A stretch of 56,335 nt of DNA from NCBI GenBank assembly GCA_903863935.1, contig CAIPDV010000093.1, forward strand, positions 1 through 56,335. The letters are read 5' to 3'. Positions 15,860 through 24,589 of this stretch are shown one piece after another. The notes below the pieces were generated by a model. The model was given only the letters and a program-made list of their open reading frames with translations. It ran no database searches and was not told the DNA's origin. Origin of the DNA: an uncultured Bacteroidota bacterium. Its GTDB lineage: Bacteria; Bacteroidota; Bacteroidia; JABEUT01. The number at the start of each line of letters is the position of its first letter. Position 1 is the first letter of the stretch. The position numbers were made by a program, and so were the translations under genes.

Positions 15860-17647
15860 ATGCTTAGAACACATACATGCGGAGAGCTAACGCTACAAGA
15901 TGCCGGTAAAGAAGTAACCCTCAGCGGATGGGTATTCCGCAGCCGCGACCAGGGCGGAATGGTATTCATTGACCTTCGCGACCGATATGGAATTACCCAA
16001 TTGGTATTCCTTAATCCTTCCAAAACAGCTGATGGCGGTGAGTTGTCTGGCATAAGCCAGAAACTATATGATGAAGCAAAGACGCTAGGTCGGGAATTTG
16101 TAATAAAAGTAACCGGAAAAGTACAGGAACGCTCAAAAAATAACCCGAATCTTTCCACCGGCGAAATTGAGGTTTTGGTGGTATCATTGGAGCTATTGAA
16201 TGCTTCCAAAACTCCGCCGTTTACCTTAGAGGAAGAAACAGATGGAGGTGATGAACTCCGCATGAAATATAGGTACATCGACCTTAGGAGAGATATTGTA
16301 AAAAATAATTTGCTCAACCGCCATAAGGTTGCAAAAGCTGTTCGTGAATATTTGGACGGACAAAATTTTGCCGATATTGAAACACCTTTTTTAATTAAAA
16401 GCACTCCTGAAGGAGCACGAGATTTTGTGGTTCCTTCCAGCATGAACAAAGGAGAGTTTTATGCCTTGCCTCAATCACCACAGACCTTCAAACAACTATT
16501 GATGGTGGCTGGTTTCGACCGCTATTACCAGATAATTCGATGCTTCCGTGATGAAGATTTACGTGCTGACCGCCAACCGGAATTTACACAAATAGACTGC
16601 GAAATGGCTTTTGTAGAGCAGGAAGACGTGCTCAATATGTTTGAAGGCATGGTGAAACATGTATTCAAAAAAGTAAGAGGTATTGAGTTTGGAGCATTCC
16701 CCCGCATGACCTTTGCAGATGCTTTGAAATATTATGGAAACGATAAGCCCGACACCCGTTTCGAAATCCTGTTGCATGAGATTGCAGATGCAGCTAAAGG
16801 CAAAAATTTCAATGTAATTGACGGTGCAGAATATGTCGGGGCAATTGCTGTTCCCGGAATTTGGGAATATACCCGCAAGCAAACCGATGAACTTATTGAG
16901 TTTGTAAAACGCCCTCAGATTGGTGCCAAGGGTTTGCTATATGTGAAGTACGCAATGGATGGTACACTCAAGTCTTCAGTAGATAAATTTTATACTCCGG
17001 AAGATTTGAAAAAATGGGCCGATGCGTGTGAAGCCAAGCCCGGCGATTTGATTCTGGTGGTTGCCGGCGACACAGCAACCTCCCGCAGAGCCCTATCAGA
17101 ACTGCGTTTGGAGTTGGCCGGTCGTTTGGGGCTTCGTGATAAGAGTAAGTTCAAACCCCTTTGGGTACTTGATTTCCCATTGCTGGAAGCCAATAAAGAC
17201 ACAGGAGGTTGGGTTGCAACACATCACCCTTTCACATCGTGGAAAAAAGAAGATGAACCCTATTTTGAAACAGACCCGGGCAAGATTCGTGCCAATGCGT
17301 ATGACTTAGTAATTAACGGTGTAGAGCTCTCCAGTGGCTCTATTCGCATTCATGACAGAAGCAAGCAAGAGAAGATGTTCAATGCTATAGGGTTGACAAA
17401 AGAGAACTACGAAAAGAAATTTGCATTTATTTTAAATGCTTTTGAATATGGTGCTCCACCGCATGGTGGCATAGCTTTCGGGTTTGATAGGTTCTGTTCC
17501 ATTTGTGTTTCGAACGAGGATTACATACGTGATTTTATCGCTTTCCCGAAAAACAATGCAGGCCGCGATACCATGATTGACACGCCTTCTACGCTTAGTG
17601 ATGAGCAGTTGAAAGAGTTGGGATTGAAAGTTGAGATAGATAAATAA
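15860..17647 (+). CDS. aspS: Aspartyl-tRNA synthetase
   Basis: 595 residues from ATG 15860, chosen over the upstream in-frame TTG at 15848 because the family starts M-x-RTHTCGEL as here. N-terminal OB-fold anticodon-binding domain ([21 protein letters not shown]), class II motif 2 region ([18 protein letters not shown]), the bacterial GAD insertion, and motif 3 ([10 protein letters not shown]). It charges tRNA-Asp. Whether it is discriminating or also acts on tRNA-Asn cannot be read here. Confidence 0.95.
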   Translation: MLRTHTCGELTLQDAGKEVTLSGWVFRSRDQGGMVFIDLRDRYGITQLVFLNPSKTADGGELSGISQKLYDEAKTLGREFVIKVTGKVQERSKNNPNLSTGEIEVLVVSLELLNASKTPPFTLEEETDGGDELRMKYRYIDLRRDIVKNNLLNRHKVAKAVREYLDGQNFADIETPFLIKSTPEGARDFVVPSSMNKGEFYALPQSPQTFKQLLMVAGFDRYYQIIRCFRDEDLRADRQPEFTQIDCEMAFVEQEDVLNMFEGMVKHVFKKVRGIEFGAFPRMTFADALKYYGNDKPDTRFEILLHEIADAAKGKNFNVIDGAEYVGAIAVPGIWEYTRKQTDELIEFVKRPQIGAKGLLYVKYAMDGTLKSSVDKFYTPEDLKKWADACEAKPGDLILVVAGDTATSRRALSELRLELAGRLGLRDKSKFKPLWVLDFPLLEANKDTGGWVATHHPFTSWKKEDEPYFETDPGKIRANAYDLVINGVELSSGSIRIHDRSKQEKMFNAIGLTKENYEKKFAFILNAFEYGAPPHGGIAFGFDRFCSICVSNEDYIRDFIAFPKNNAGRDTMIDTPSTLSDEQLKELGLKVEIDK

Positions 17648-17654
17648 ATGCAAT

Positions 17655-17719
17655 GGAACGCGGATGACGCTGATTTAAAATCTTATTAAATCATAAACAA
17701 TCCGCGTCATCAGCGTTCC
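17655..17719. terminator. Long imperfect inverted repeat after aspS
   Basis: The 20-base arm at 17655-17674 (GGAACGCGGATGACGCTGAT) pairs with 17700-17719 at 18 of 20 positions. There is no T-run, so it is either a factor-dependent end or a dispersed repeat. The word GCGGATGACGC is one I recall as frequent between genes in Bacteroidota. Confidence 0.5.
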
Positions 17720-17739
17720 AAGTTCTAAAAAAATAAAAC

Positions 17740-18171
17740 ATGAATTTAGACTTAGTAGTATCCGGTTCAATAGTTATAAATGCTGATTTGGCAAGGGTTT
17801 GGGATGTACTCACCAACCCGGTTTTAATTAAGGAATATCTTTTTGGCACTGAAACAATTACCGATTGGAAAGTTGGTAATGGCATTATTTTTCAAGGCGA
17901 ATGGGAAGGACATACTTATAAAGACAAAGGTGTTGTAAGAGAAAATATGTTGCATAAACGCATTAGTTATTCCTACTGGAGCAGCTTTTATGGAACCGAG
18001 GATAAACCTGAAAATTACAGCCTTGTTATTTATGAGCTTTCAGCGGTAGATGCAACGCACACTAACTTTACCTGGACCAATAAGGGCTTCCTGAATGAAG
18101 AAAGGCAAAAGCATTCCCAGGATGGTATGCAGGCTTTCATGGAGCAAATAAAAACTATTGCTGAACGTTAA
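17740..18171 (+). CDS. SRPBCC/AHSA1-type START-fold protein
   Basis: 143 residues. The pattern VVSGSIVINADLARVWDVLTNPVLIKEYLFG followed by WKVGNGIIFQGEW and a C-terminal amphipathic helix (HSQDGMQAFMEQIKTIAE) is that of the SRPBCC ligand-binding fold, AHSA1-like branch. Cytosolic; ligand unknown. Confidence 0.82.
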   Translation: MNLDLVVSGSIVINADLARVWDVLTNPVLIKEYLFGTETITDWKVGNGIIFQGEWEGHTYKDKGVVRENMLHKRISYSYWSSFYGTEDKPENYSLVIYELSAVDATHTNFTWTNKGFLNEERQKHSQDGMQAFMEQIKTIAER

Positions 18172-18574
18172 ATCCGAGTTCAGAATTACAACTTTATTGT
18201 TCTTATTTTACAAAAAGGTAATTATCTAATTTAGGTATAAAATGAAGTGTGCGAAATAACAAGGAAAATAACAGTGAAATAACAGCAGATAACAGAGAAA
18301 ATAACAGGGAGCAGTGCTTTTTAGTCGTTCGTAATGCATTGATATTAAATAACATATAATTGAGCCTCCTGTTAATAACAGTAAAATAACAGGATGGTTT
18401 ATAGCAATATTTAGTAATTGTTTTTTGCTGAATAGTGAATTTATCATGATACATTTTTCGATTGATTTTCGTATTCTGAAAACAAAGATAAAACACAGAA
18501 AAGCACTTTCCTGATAAGTCATTGACCTGTCAGGAAATTACATTATTCGAATATAATTCGGTTGTTGTCGTTAT
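18172..18574. other. Gene-free stretch with phased ATAACAG repeats
   Basis: 403 bases without a credible gene. Short minus-strand frames exist here but are low-complexity (LLFSLLSAVISLLFSLLF) and arise from the repeats. The notable content is the ATAACAG array at 18256-18392. Confidence 0.6.
18256..18392. repeat. Helically phased ATAACAG direct repeats
   Basis: ATAACA(G) starts at 18256, 18268, 18279, 18289, 18301, 18349, 18375 and 18386. The first five are spaced 12, 11, 10 and 12 bases and the last two 11 bases, close to one DNA turn. This could be a multimeric protein-binding site; no neighbour gives it a name. Confidence 0.6.
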
Positions 18575-18793
18575 CTAGAGTAATTTTGTAAACTCCTCAA
18601 CACTCATGCCGCTTTGCCTTATAATTGCACGCAATGTGCCACTATCAAGTTCTTTGTGGTCAGGCACCACTAACTGATAAAACGGTTCGGTTTTTCGTAT
18701 AACAATATGGCTGCCTTTTTGGCGTACCGTATAAAAGCCAGATTTTTCCAATACTTTTATACAATCGCGTCCCGAAATTCTGGGTAATTTCAT
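18575..18793 (-). CDS. hicA: HicA-family toxin
   Basis: 72 residues. Double-stranded RNA-binding-like fold with the catalytic His in QKGSHIVIRK (H29), starting PRISGRDCIKVLEKSGF as usual. HicA cleaves mRNA and tmRNA (family knowledge). Its start overlaps the antitoxin stop by four bases. Intact and probably active. Confidence 0.92.
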   Translation of the reverse strand: MKLPRISGRDCIKVLEKSGFYTVRQKGSHIVIRKTEPFYQLVVPDHKELDSGTLRAIIRQSGMSVEEFTKLL

Positions 18794-19002
18794 ACTGCCA
18801 TCAACAGAGCATCAAGATTATCCTCGGGCACAGGAAGGTTATCGGCAACTAGTACTTCAATATACAAATCAATTGCTTCTTTAATATTCGTTAAAGCTTC
18901 AGTTCTTGTTTTCCCTTGGGATATGCATCCGGGTAAACTTGGACATTCTGCAACCCAATATCCATCTTCCCCGTGATATATTAATACTTGTCTCATTAAC
19001 AA
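18790..19002 (-). CDS. hicB: HicB-family antitoxin
   Basis: 70 residues with the degraded RNase H-like fold: EDGYWVAECPSLPGCISQGKTRTEALTNIKEAIDLYI. No DNA-binding domain is fused, so it is the short HicB form. Gene order is antitoxin first, the less common order. A -7 box lies just upstream. ATG at 19002 or a second Met two codons later. Confidence 0.9.
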   Translation of the reverse strand: MLMRQVLIYHGEDGYWVAECPSLPGCISQGKTRTEALTNIKEAIDLYIEVLVADNLPVPEDNLDALLMAV

Positions 19003-19014
19003 TGTAATTTACCA

Positions 19015-19022
19015 CAAATATA
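19015..19022 (-). promoter_or_regulatory. -7 promoter box TATATTTG of hicBA
   Basis: The minus strand reads TATATTTG, 13 bases before the hicB ATG. The very short leader is compatible with leaderless or near-leaderless mRNA. Confidence 0.5.
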
Positions 19023-19127
19023 AGAATTATTCAGTTATTATTGAAAATAAGTCTCTCGCAAAGGCGCAAAATCACTAAGAAATATTTGTTTTAGTTTGGG
19101 TGTATCCGGCAACAGCACTTTTTTAGT

Positions 19128-19135
19128 TACCTTTG
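19128..19135 (+). promoter_or_regulatory. -7 promoter box TACCTTTG
   Basis: TACCTTTG lies 37 bases before the ATG at 19172 and fits TAnnTTTG. Confidence 0.45.
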
Positions 19136-19171
19136 TTTCAGCAGGTTGGGAAAATTTGATTTCAGCGAATC

Positions 19172-20020
19172 ATGAGAAAATTAGTTTTTGCGGGAATTTG
19201 GTTGATAATTTTTGCCGGAAAATCTTTTACCCAAGTAGTAGGTAGTATGGATACAACAAAACTAGTGGTACCCATTTCCGTTCAAGATAATCCTAGTGAA
19301 GATACTGCAAAGCATAAAAAAAAGGCTACAGGATACGTTTCGGTTAATGCAGGACTAGGTGTACCATTAAATGGATGTTCTACAATTAACGTGACTTATC
19401 CCAATCATCCTGAGTTAGGGAGTTTTGGAGCTTATGGTGGCAATTTAAATATTATGTTTTGTGTTCCGATTGGTCACACACATTTCGGTATAACCGGATT
19501 ATTCAGTCGTAATTCCCAAAGTTTTGATATAAATCAATATACACAAAAAATGAATCGGTATATAGATTCATATACTTTTTCCTTGGATAGTAGCAGTTTT
19601 ACAAATTACAAGGAGACTTTTTTAATGGCAGGATTATTTTTTACAATTCCTGGAAATGTAACATGGGACTTTAGGGTTTTCGCCGGAGATAATTTATGTA
19701 CACTTCCTGAGTTTTCTGTTAAGGAAACAGTGACCGTTTTTTCAGATAATAAGGCGCATAGCCACTATGTGTCTTCTACCCTGCAATCAGTAAATTCTTC
19801 AACAATAGCCTATGGCTTGGGAATAAGCATGAGGGTTTTTTTGTTTCAACATATTTTTGCAATGTTGAACATTGATTATATTTATTCAATGGCAAATTTT
19901 ATGTCTTATCTTGATAATTACAATCTATATATTGGAAATACTACAGGTTTGAATCAATGTAAATTCAATGTTACTTATAATTTATTGAGCTTTACAGGAG
20001 GAATAGGCTATAAATTTTAA
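19172..20020 (+). CDS. Predicted outer-membrane beta-barrel protein
   Basis: 282 residues with signal peptide MRKLVFAGIWLIIFAGKSFTQ. After a Lys-rich linker (KHKKKATGYVSVNAGLGVPL) the rest is made of alternating beta strands and ends in GGIGYKF, a C-terminal aromatic typical of barrels. Family not recognised; function unknown. Confidence 0.65.
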   Translation: MRKLVFAGIWLIIFAGKSFTQVVGSMDTTKLVVPISVQDNPSEDTAKHKKKATGYVSVNAGLGVPLNGCSTINVTYPNHPELGSFGAYGGNLNIMFCVPIGHTHFGITGLFSRNSQSFDINQYTQKMNRYIDSYTFSLDSSSFTNYKETFLMAGLFFTIPGNVTWDFRVFAGDNLCTLPEFSVKETVTVFSDNKAHSHYVSSTLQSVNSSTIAYGLGISMRVFLFQHIFAMLNIDYIYSMANFMSYLDNYNLYIGNTTGLNQCKFNVTYNLLSFTGGIGYKF

Positions 20021-20099
20021 ACTCAATTTTCCACCTCCCCCAAAAATCCAAAACTGGCTTTGAAAAGTGCGTTAGTCAATGTAGTAAAAATGACTTTAA

Positions 20100-20122
20100 A
20101 GCCCCTTTTGGGGTTTGGGGCT
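20100..20122. repeat. AGCCCC/GGGGCT hairpin
   Basis: AGCCCC (20100-20105) pairs with GGGGCT (20117-20122), with an alternative inner pairing CCCC/GGGG. The wording AAAGCCCC...GGGGTTTGGGG resembles the repeat tails at 24435 and 35660. Confidence 0.5.
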
Positions 20123-20174
20123 AAGGTGAAAGGCTCTTTTTTTTACCAAATAGCCTGTGTTTTCACTAAAAACA

Positions 20175-20182
20175 TATCTTTG
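20175..20182 (+). promoter_or_regulatory. -7 promoter box TATCTTTG of ppiD
   Basis: TATCTTTG lies 45 bases before the ppiD ATG and fits TAnnTTTG. Confidence 0.5.
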
Positions 20183-20226
20183 CAGCCCTGTTTGACAAAA
20201 AAGCAGGAAAAAACTAAACAAAAAAT

Positions 20227-22344
20227 ATGAGCGTTTTAGAGTTTATTCGTAAGTATATAAAATGGATAGTAGGCCTTATTGGCTTGACTTTGGTAATATT
20301 TGTAGGTGAAGATGCACTCACCTCCGGTAAGTTCTTTTTTGGTGGAGGCGACAATACCGTTGCTATTATAAATGGCAAAAAGGTAGACTACATCAAGTTC
20401 AATCCTCAGATTCAAACTGCGCTTGAAAGGGAAAAAGCCAGCATGGGTACTGAGTCTCTGGGAGATTCGGCTCAAAATATGGTTATGCAGGCTACTTATA
20501 AAAATATGATATTCCATGCTTTACTTGATCCCGAATTCAAAAAATTAGGTGTTAATGTGCCTGATAGTGAAGTTGTTAGTTTGATGCTTGGCCCAAATCC
20601 GGCACCCGATATATACAGGATGTTCAGCGACGGACATGGTGGTCTTAACAAACAATTTGTTGACAAACGTACCGGTGGTCTTGATATGAGCATGGTTATC
20701 AGGTATGTGAAACAAATGAATGAACAGGATCAGGCTCGCTGGGAGCTAACAGAAGATAAAATTAAGGAAGATGACCTTCGTGCAAAATATTTTTACCTGT
20801 TGCTGAACGGAATATGTGTTCCGGATGCAATGGCAAAACAAGATAACGATGACGCTACCAAAACCTACGACATCAGCTACGTGCTGAAACGTTATACTGA
20901 TATCCCTGATAACAGTGTTACCGTAACCGATCAGGATTTGAAGGATTACTACAATGCACATATTTATGAATATTACTCTCAGCAGGAAATACGTAAGGTT
21001 GACTATGTGACCTTTGCAGCGAACCCTACTGATATTGATATGAAGAATATCAAGATTAACGTAGACAGCATGTATGCCCATTTCAAAAATGAAAAACCGT
21101 CGGAGGATTCATCTTTTGTAATTGGTACCGATGCCGGAACCTTTGATTACCATTATCACAAAGCAGGTGATCTGCCGGCTACCATCGATTCAATTATGAC
21201 CCACTCTAAAGTAGGCGATATATATGGTCCTTACCAGGAAGATGGCAAGTATAAAATTGCCAAATTGACTGGCATTGCAGAATTACCAGACTCAATTAAA
21301 TACAGCCAGATATTCATTCCTGCTCCGAACAATGATTTCGACAAGGTGAAACCATTTGCCGATAGTATTAAGAATGTAGCAACTCCTGAAAATTTTGCTC
21401 AACTGGCCAAGGATAATTCCAAAGACCCAGAATCTTCAGCCAAAGGCGGAGACATGGGCTGGGTAAGCAGAGGCAAAGGAGCAGAATTTCCGGCGGACCT
21501 CGAACACCAAACCTTTTTTGGTAAGGTTGGTAACGTTATACAGTTGAAACTTCAACAAGGCTTTTTAATACTTTGTGTAATGGAACAAAGTGAACGCCAC
21601 ACCAATTACCAGGTGGGTATTGCAATGAAGAATATTGAACCAAGCGATTCAACCCAAAAAGCAGTATTTGCACAGGCAAGCGATTTTGAAGGCAAGAACC
21701 ACACAGGCGATCTGTTTGAAAAAGCAGTTGGCCAGATGAACCGACGTGTTATTGATCTGAGCGAAAATGAAGCATCCATTGCCGGATTCCAAACTCCGAA
21801 AGAGTTTATAAAATGGACTTATACCCAAAAGGAAGGCGATGTTTCCGACGTTATCCCGGTAGGCGACAACAAAAACGTGGTTGCGCACATTATGCAAGTT
21901 ACCAAAATGGGAACCATTCCGCTGGAACAAGTGAAAGAACAAGTGAAAGCACAGGTTTTAAAAGAAAAGAAAGCCGAAAAAGTAATAGCTGACATGAAAG
22001 CTGCCGGAAACAACATGGCTGCTGTTGCACAAAAAACAGGCAGTAAAGTTGATACCGCAAAAGGTCTTACCTTTGATTCATATAGTTTACCAACCTTAGG
22101 TAGGGAAGATGCAGTTATAGGAACCATGAGTGCCATGAACACCGGTACCGTATCACAACCTATTAAGGGCGAACAAGGCGTTTACGTTATACGAGTAGAA
22201 AATACTTATTATGCCAATAAGATGGACTTCCATATTACACAAATGAGGGAAGTGGAATCAAAGCGTAACACTGCGGCCAATGAAGCATATAATGCACTTG
22301 AAAAGAAAGCAGGTGTTGTTAGCCATTTTGGCAGGTACTACTAA
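20227..22344 (+). CDS. ppiD: PpiD-like periplasmic peptidyl-prolyl isomerase/chaperone
   Basis: 705 residues. One N-terminal membrane anchor (about 12-30, WIVGLIGLTLVIFVG) without cleavage, a SurA-N-like helical region, and a parvulin (PPIC) domain at about 356-455 (SQIFIPAPN, FAQLAKDNSKDPESSAKGGDMGW). A second, weak parvulin-like segment may lie near 590-690. PpiD assists folding of newly exported outer-membrane proteins in the periplasm. Length and order match Bacteroidota homologues. Confidence 0.87.
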   Translation: MSVLEFIRKYIKWIVGLIGLTLVIFVGEDALTSGKFFFGGGDNTVAIINGKKVDYIKFNPQIQTALEREKASMGTESLGDSAQNMVMQATYKNMIFHALLDPEFKKLGVNVPDSEVVSLMLGPNPAPDIYRMFSDGHGGLNKQFVDKRTGGLDMSMVIRYVKQMNEQDQARWELTEDKIKEDDLRAKYFYLLLNGICVPDAMAKQDNDDATKTYDISYVLKRYTDIPDNSVTVTDQDLKDYYNAHIYEYYSQQEIRKVDYVTFAANPTDIDMKNIKINVDSMYAHFKNEKPSEDSSFVIGTDAGTFDYHYHKAGDLPATIDSIMTHSKVGDIYGPYQEDGKYKIAKLTGIAELPDSIKYSQIFIPAPNNDFDKVKPFADSIKNVATPENFAQLAKDNSKDPESSAKGGDMGWVSRGKGAEFPADLEHQTFFGKVGNVIQLKLQQGFLILCVMEQSERHTNYQVGIAMKNIEPSDSTQKAVFAQASDFEGKNHTGDLFEKAVGQMNRRVIDLSENEASIAGFQTPKEFIKWTYTQKEGDVSDVIPVGDNKNVVAHIMQVTKMGTIPLEQVKEQVKAQVLKEKKAEKVIADMKAAGNNMAAVAQKTGSKVDTAKGLTFDSYSLPTLGREDAVIGTMSAMNTGTVSQPIKGEQGVYVIRVENTYYANKMDFHITQMREVESKRNTAANEAYNALEKKAGVVSHFGRYY

Positions 22345-22430
22345 TATAAGCACAAGAAAAGAGTTTTTTTCTTAGTATTGCTTTTGTAACGTCGGCCTGA
22401 GCCGGCAAAATTTAAAAAACATCCTTTTAC

Positions 22431-23114
22431 ATGGAAATGTTATATAATACCGCACAGCCCCATCTGATCATATCGGAATATGGCAGGCATGTGCAAGATA
22501 TGGCTCTTCACCTGTTGACAATAACCGACAGAAGGGAACGGACCAAAGCCACCGAAGCTGTTATTCAAACCATGACTCAGGTGCATCCTTACTCAAAGGA
22601 CAGTGAAGAGTTGCGTATGAAACTGTGGGATCACCTGCATTTAATTACCGGTTTTAAACTGGATGTCGATAGCCCATATCCAAAGCCATTACCCGAGGCG
22701 TTCCAGGTAAAACCAGAAAGGCTGAAATACCCCAACACAAGTATCCGCCACAAGCATTATGGCAAAATTGTGGATGAGCTGATCAAGAAGGCTGCTGTAA
22801 TGGAAGACAATGAAGAGCGCGATGTTCTTATTGCCAGTATTGCCAACCTAATGAAAAAGGCATTTATGACCTGGAACAAATGCACCGTTGACGATAACAC
22901 TATTATAAAGGATCTGAAGGAAATTTCCAAAGGCAAGCTTATATTAAAAGATGCATCCGGACTTGCCCATGTGCATGTACAACTGAACCCTCAACCGATT
23001 AATAAACCGCAAAACTTCAAGCGGAATAATTTCAGCAACAACAACAATAACAAGGGAGGGCAAAACAGGAACAGAAAGAAGAACAAAAATAAGAACAGGA
23101 ATGGCGGTTTTTGA
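22431..23114 (+). CDS. DUF4290 domain protein
   Basis: 227 residues. The domain starts YNTAQPHLIISEYGRHVQDM and spans about 170 residues, all helical. The tail (195-227) is Asn/Lys/Arg-rich (NNNNNKGGQNRNRKKNKNKN), suggesting nucleic-acid contact. The last 14 bases overlap the murA start, so the two are coupled. Function unknown; restricted to Bacteroidota as far as I recall. Confidence 0.85.
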   Translation: MEMLYNTAQPHLIISEYGRHVQDMALHLLTITDRRERTKATEAVIQTMTQVHPYSKDSEELRMKLWDHLHLITGFKLDVDSPYPKPLPEAFQVKPERLKYPNTSIRHKHYGKIVDELIKKAAVMEDNEERDVLIASIANLMKKAFMTWNKCTVDDNTIIKDLKEISKGKLILKDASGLAHVHVQLNPQPINKPQNFKRNNFSNNNNNKGGQNRNRKKNKNKNRNGGF

Positions 23115-24408
23115 GGTTACAGGAGGAAGGCATCTTAAAGGAGAAATAACTCCGCAAGGGGCGAAGAACGAAGCTTTACAGGTTATTTCAGCCGTATTGC
23201 TAACACCGGAGAAGGTGGTCATTAACAACATCCCTGATATTATTGATGTAAACAGCCTTATCAGCCTGTTAAAAGACTTAGGTGTTAAGGTTGAAAAATT
23301 AACTCCGAGCAATTATTCATTTCAGGCAGATGCAATTGATATGAATGTGCTGGCTTCGGAAGCATTTCAGAAAAAAAGTTCATCGCTGCGAGGATCCATT
23401 ATGATGGTTGGCCCGCTGCTGGCTCGTTTTGGCAAGGCTTATATTTCCAAGCCGGGTGGCGATAAAATTGGTAGAAGAAGACTAGATACGCACTTTATTG
23501 GTTTTGAAAAGTTGGGTGCCAAATTCGGTTACGAAGATGATACCAACCTTTTTCATGTGCATTCCGACAAGGGATTGAAAGGAACGTATATGTTGCTGGA
23601 TGAGGCCTCTGTAACGGGTACTGCCAATATTGTTATGGCCGCAATTCTTGCAGAAGGTAAGACAACCATTTACAATGCAGCCTGCGAACCGTACCTGCAA
23701 CAGCTTTGCAAAATGCTCAACCGGATGGGAGCAAATATTACCGGAATTGGTTCTAATTTATTACATATAGAAGGTGTAGAATCGCTGAATGGGTGCGAAC
23801 ACACCATTCTCCCTGATATGATTGAAATAGGCAGTTTTATTGGACTTGCCGCCATGACCCAATCGGATATTACCATTAAAAATGTGGCGTACGATGAGCT
23901 GGGAATTATCCCGCTCACCTTCCAGCGTATGGGCATACAAATGGAACGGATAGGAGACGATATTCATGTGCTTGCACAGGAACATTATGCTATAGATACT
24001 TTTATGGATGGCTCCATACTTACCATTGCCGATGCCATCTGGCCGGGCCTTACACCGGACTTGTTGAGTGTTTGCCTGGTAGTTGCCACACAGGCAAAGG
24101 GTAGCGTACTCATCCACCAAAAGATGTTTGAAAGCCGCTTATTCTTTGTAGATAAACTCATAGATATGGGCGCACAGATCATCCTTTGCGACCCACACCG
24201 TGCAACAGTTATCGGTATGAATCATGAGCATCCTTTAAAAGGTATTTCAATGACCTCGCCTGATATTCGTGCCGGTGTTGCACTACTGATTGCAGCACTA
24301 TCGGCAAAAGGCAAAAGCACAATTCACAACATTGAACAAATAGACAGGGGCTATCAAAACATTGATGGCCGCTTGCAAGCCTTGGGTGCGCAGATTGTGA
24401 GGAAATAG
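23101..24408 (+). CDS. murA: UDP-N-acetylglucosamine 1-carboxyvinyltransferase, Asp-type active site
   Basis: 435 residues. Starts FEVTGGRHLKGEITPQGAKN, with the UDP-GlcNAc-binding KN pair. It transfers enolpyruvate from PEP to UDP-GlcNAc, the first committed step of peptidoglycan synthesis. The active-site loop reads SKPGGDKIGRRRLDTH: the usual Cys of PGGCxIG (Cys115 in E. coli) is Asp121 here. Enzymes with Asp at this place (M. tuberculosis, Chlamydia) are active and resist fosfomycin. The stop codon begins the 30-bp repeat at 24406. Confidence 0.94.
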   Translation: MAVFEVTGGRHLKGEITPQGAKNEALQVISAVLLTPEKVVINNIPDIIDVNSLISLLKDLGVKVEKLTPSNYSFQADAIDMNVLASEAFQKKSSSLRGSIMMVGPLLARFGKAYISKPGGDKIGRRRLDTHFIGFEKLGAKFGYEDDTNLFHVHSDKGLKGTYMLLDEASVTGTANIVMAAILAEGKTTIYNAACEPYLQQLCKMLNRMGANITGIGSNLLHIEGVESLNGCEHTILPDMIEIGSFIGLAAMTQSDITIKNVAYDELGIIPLTFQRMGIQMERIGDDIHVLAQEHYAIDTFMDGSILTIADAIWPGLTPDLLSVCLVVATQAKGSVLIHQKMFESRLFFVDKLIDMGAQIILCDPHRATVIGMNHEHPLKGISMTSPDIRAGVALLIAALSAKGKSTIHNIEQIDRGYQNIDGRLQALGAQIVRK

Positions 24409-24455
24409 TCGGAGCCCGACTGGCAATTATTCAAAACCCCTTTAGGTGTTTGGGG
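24406..24455 (+). repeat. Stop-codon-abutting repeat, good copy
   Basis: Starts on the TAG of murA with TAGTCGGAGCCCGACTGGCA; 30 bases (24406-24435) are identical to 35631-35660. It contains the hairpin GTCGG-agc-CCGAC and a following CCCCTTTAGGTGTTTGGGG hairpin. It probably folds into a terminator-like RNA. Confidence 0.75.
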
Positions 24456-24534
24456 CTGACTAGGCCATGACTTTGTCATCCTGTATGGAGTGAAGAATCT
24501 TGAGAATTAAAGGGTTACCATTTCAAAAAACCAT

Positions 24535-24542
24535 TATATTTG
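24535..24542 (+). promoter_or_regulatory. -7 promoter box TATATTTG
   Basis: TATATTTG lies 48 bases before ATG 24590 and downstream of the alternative TTG at 24500, so it decides for the ATG start. Confidence 0.55.
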
Positions 24543-24589
24543 AACTTACATCTTTAATTAAGTTCATAATAAAATTAACTTTAAGCGTA

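Noticed and set aside
18256-18392. CRISPR-like reading of the ATAACAG array
   Set aside because: Repeats are only 6-7 bases with 3-5 base spacers, and there are no cas genes; not a CRISPR array.
18203-18522. Two overlapping minus-strand frames of about 97 codons in the 18.2-18.5 kb gap
   Set aside because: Their Leu/Phe/Cys-rich sequence comes from translating the ATAACAG repeats; no coherent fold or motif.
24500-24589. Longer start (TTG 24500) for the surface-fibre gene
   Set aside because: The TATATTTG promoter box at 24535 and a good signal peptide from ATG 24590 support the later start.
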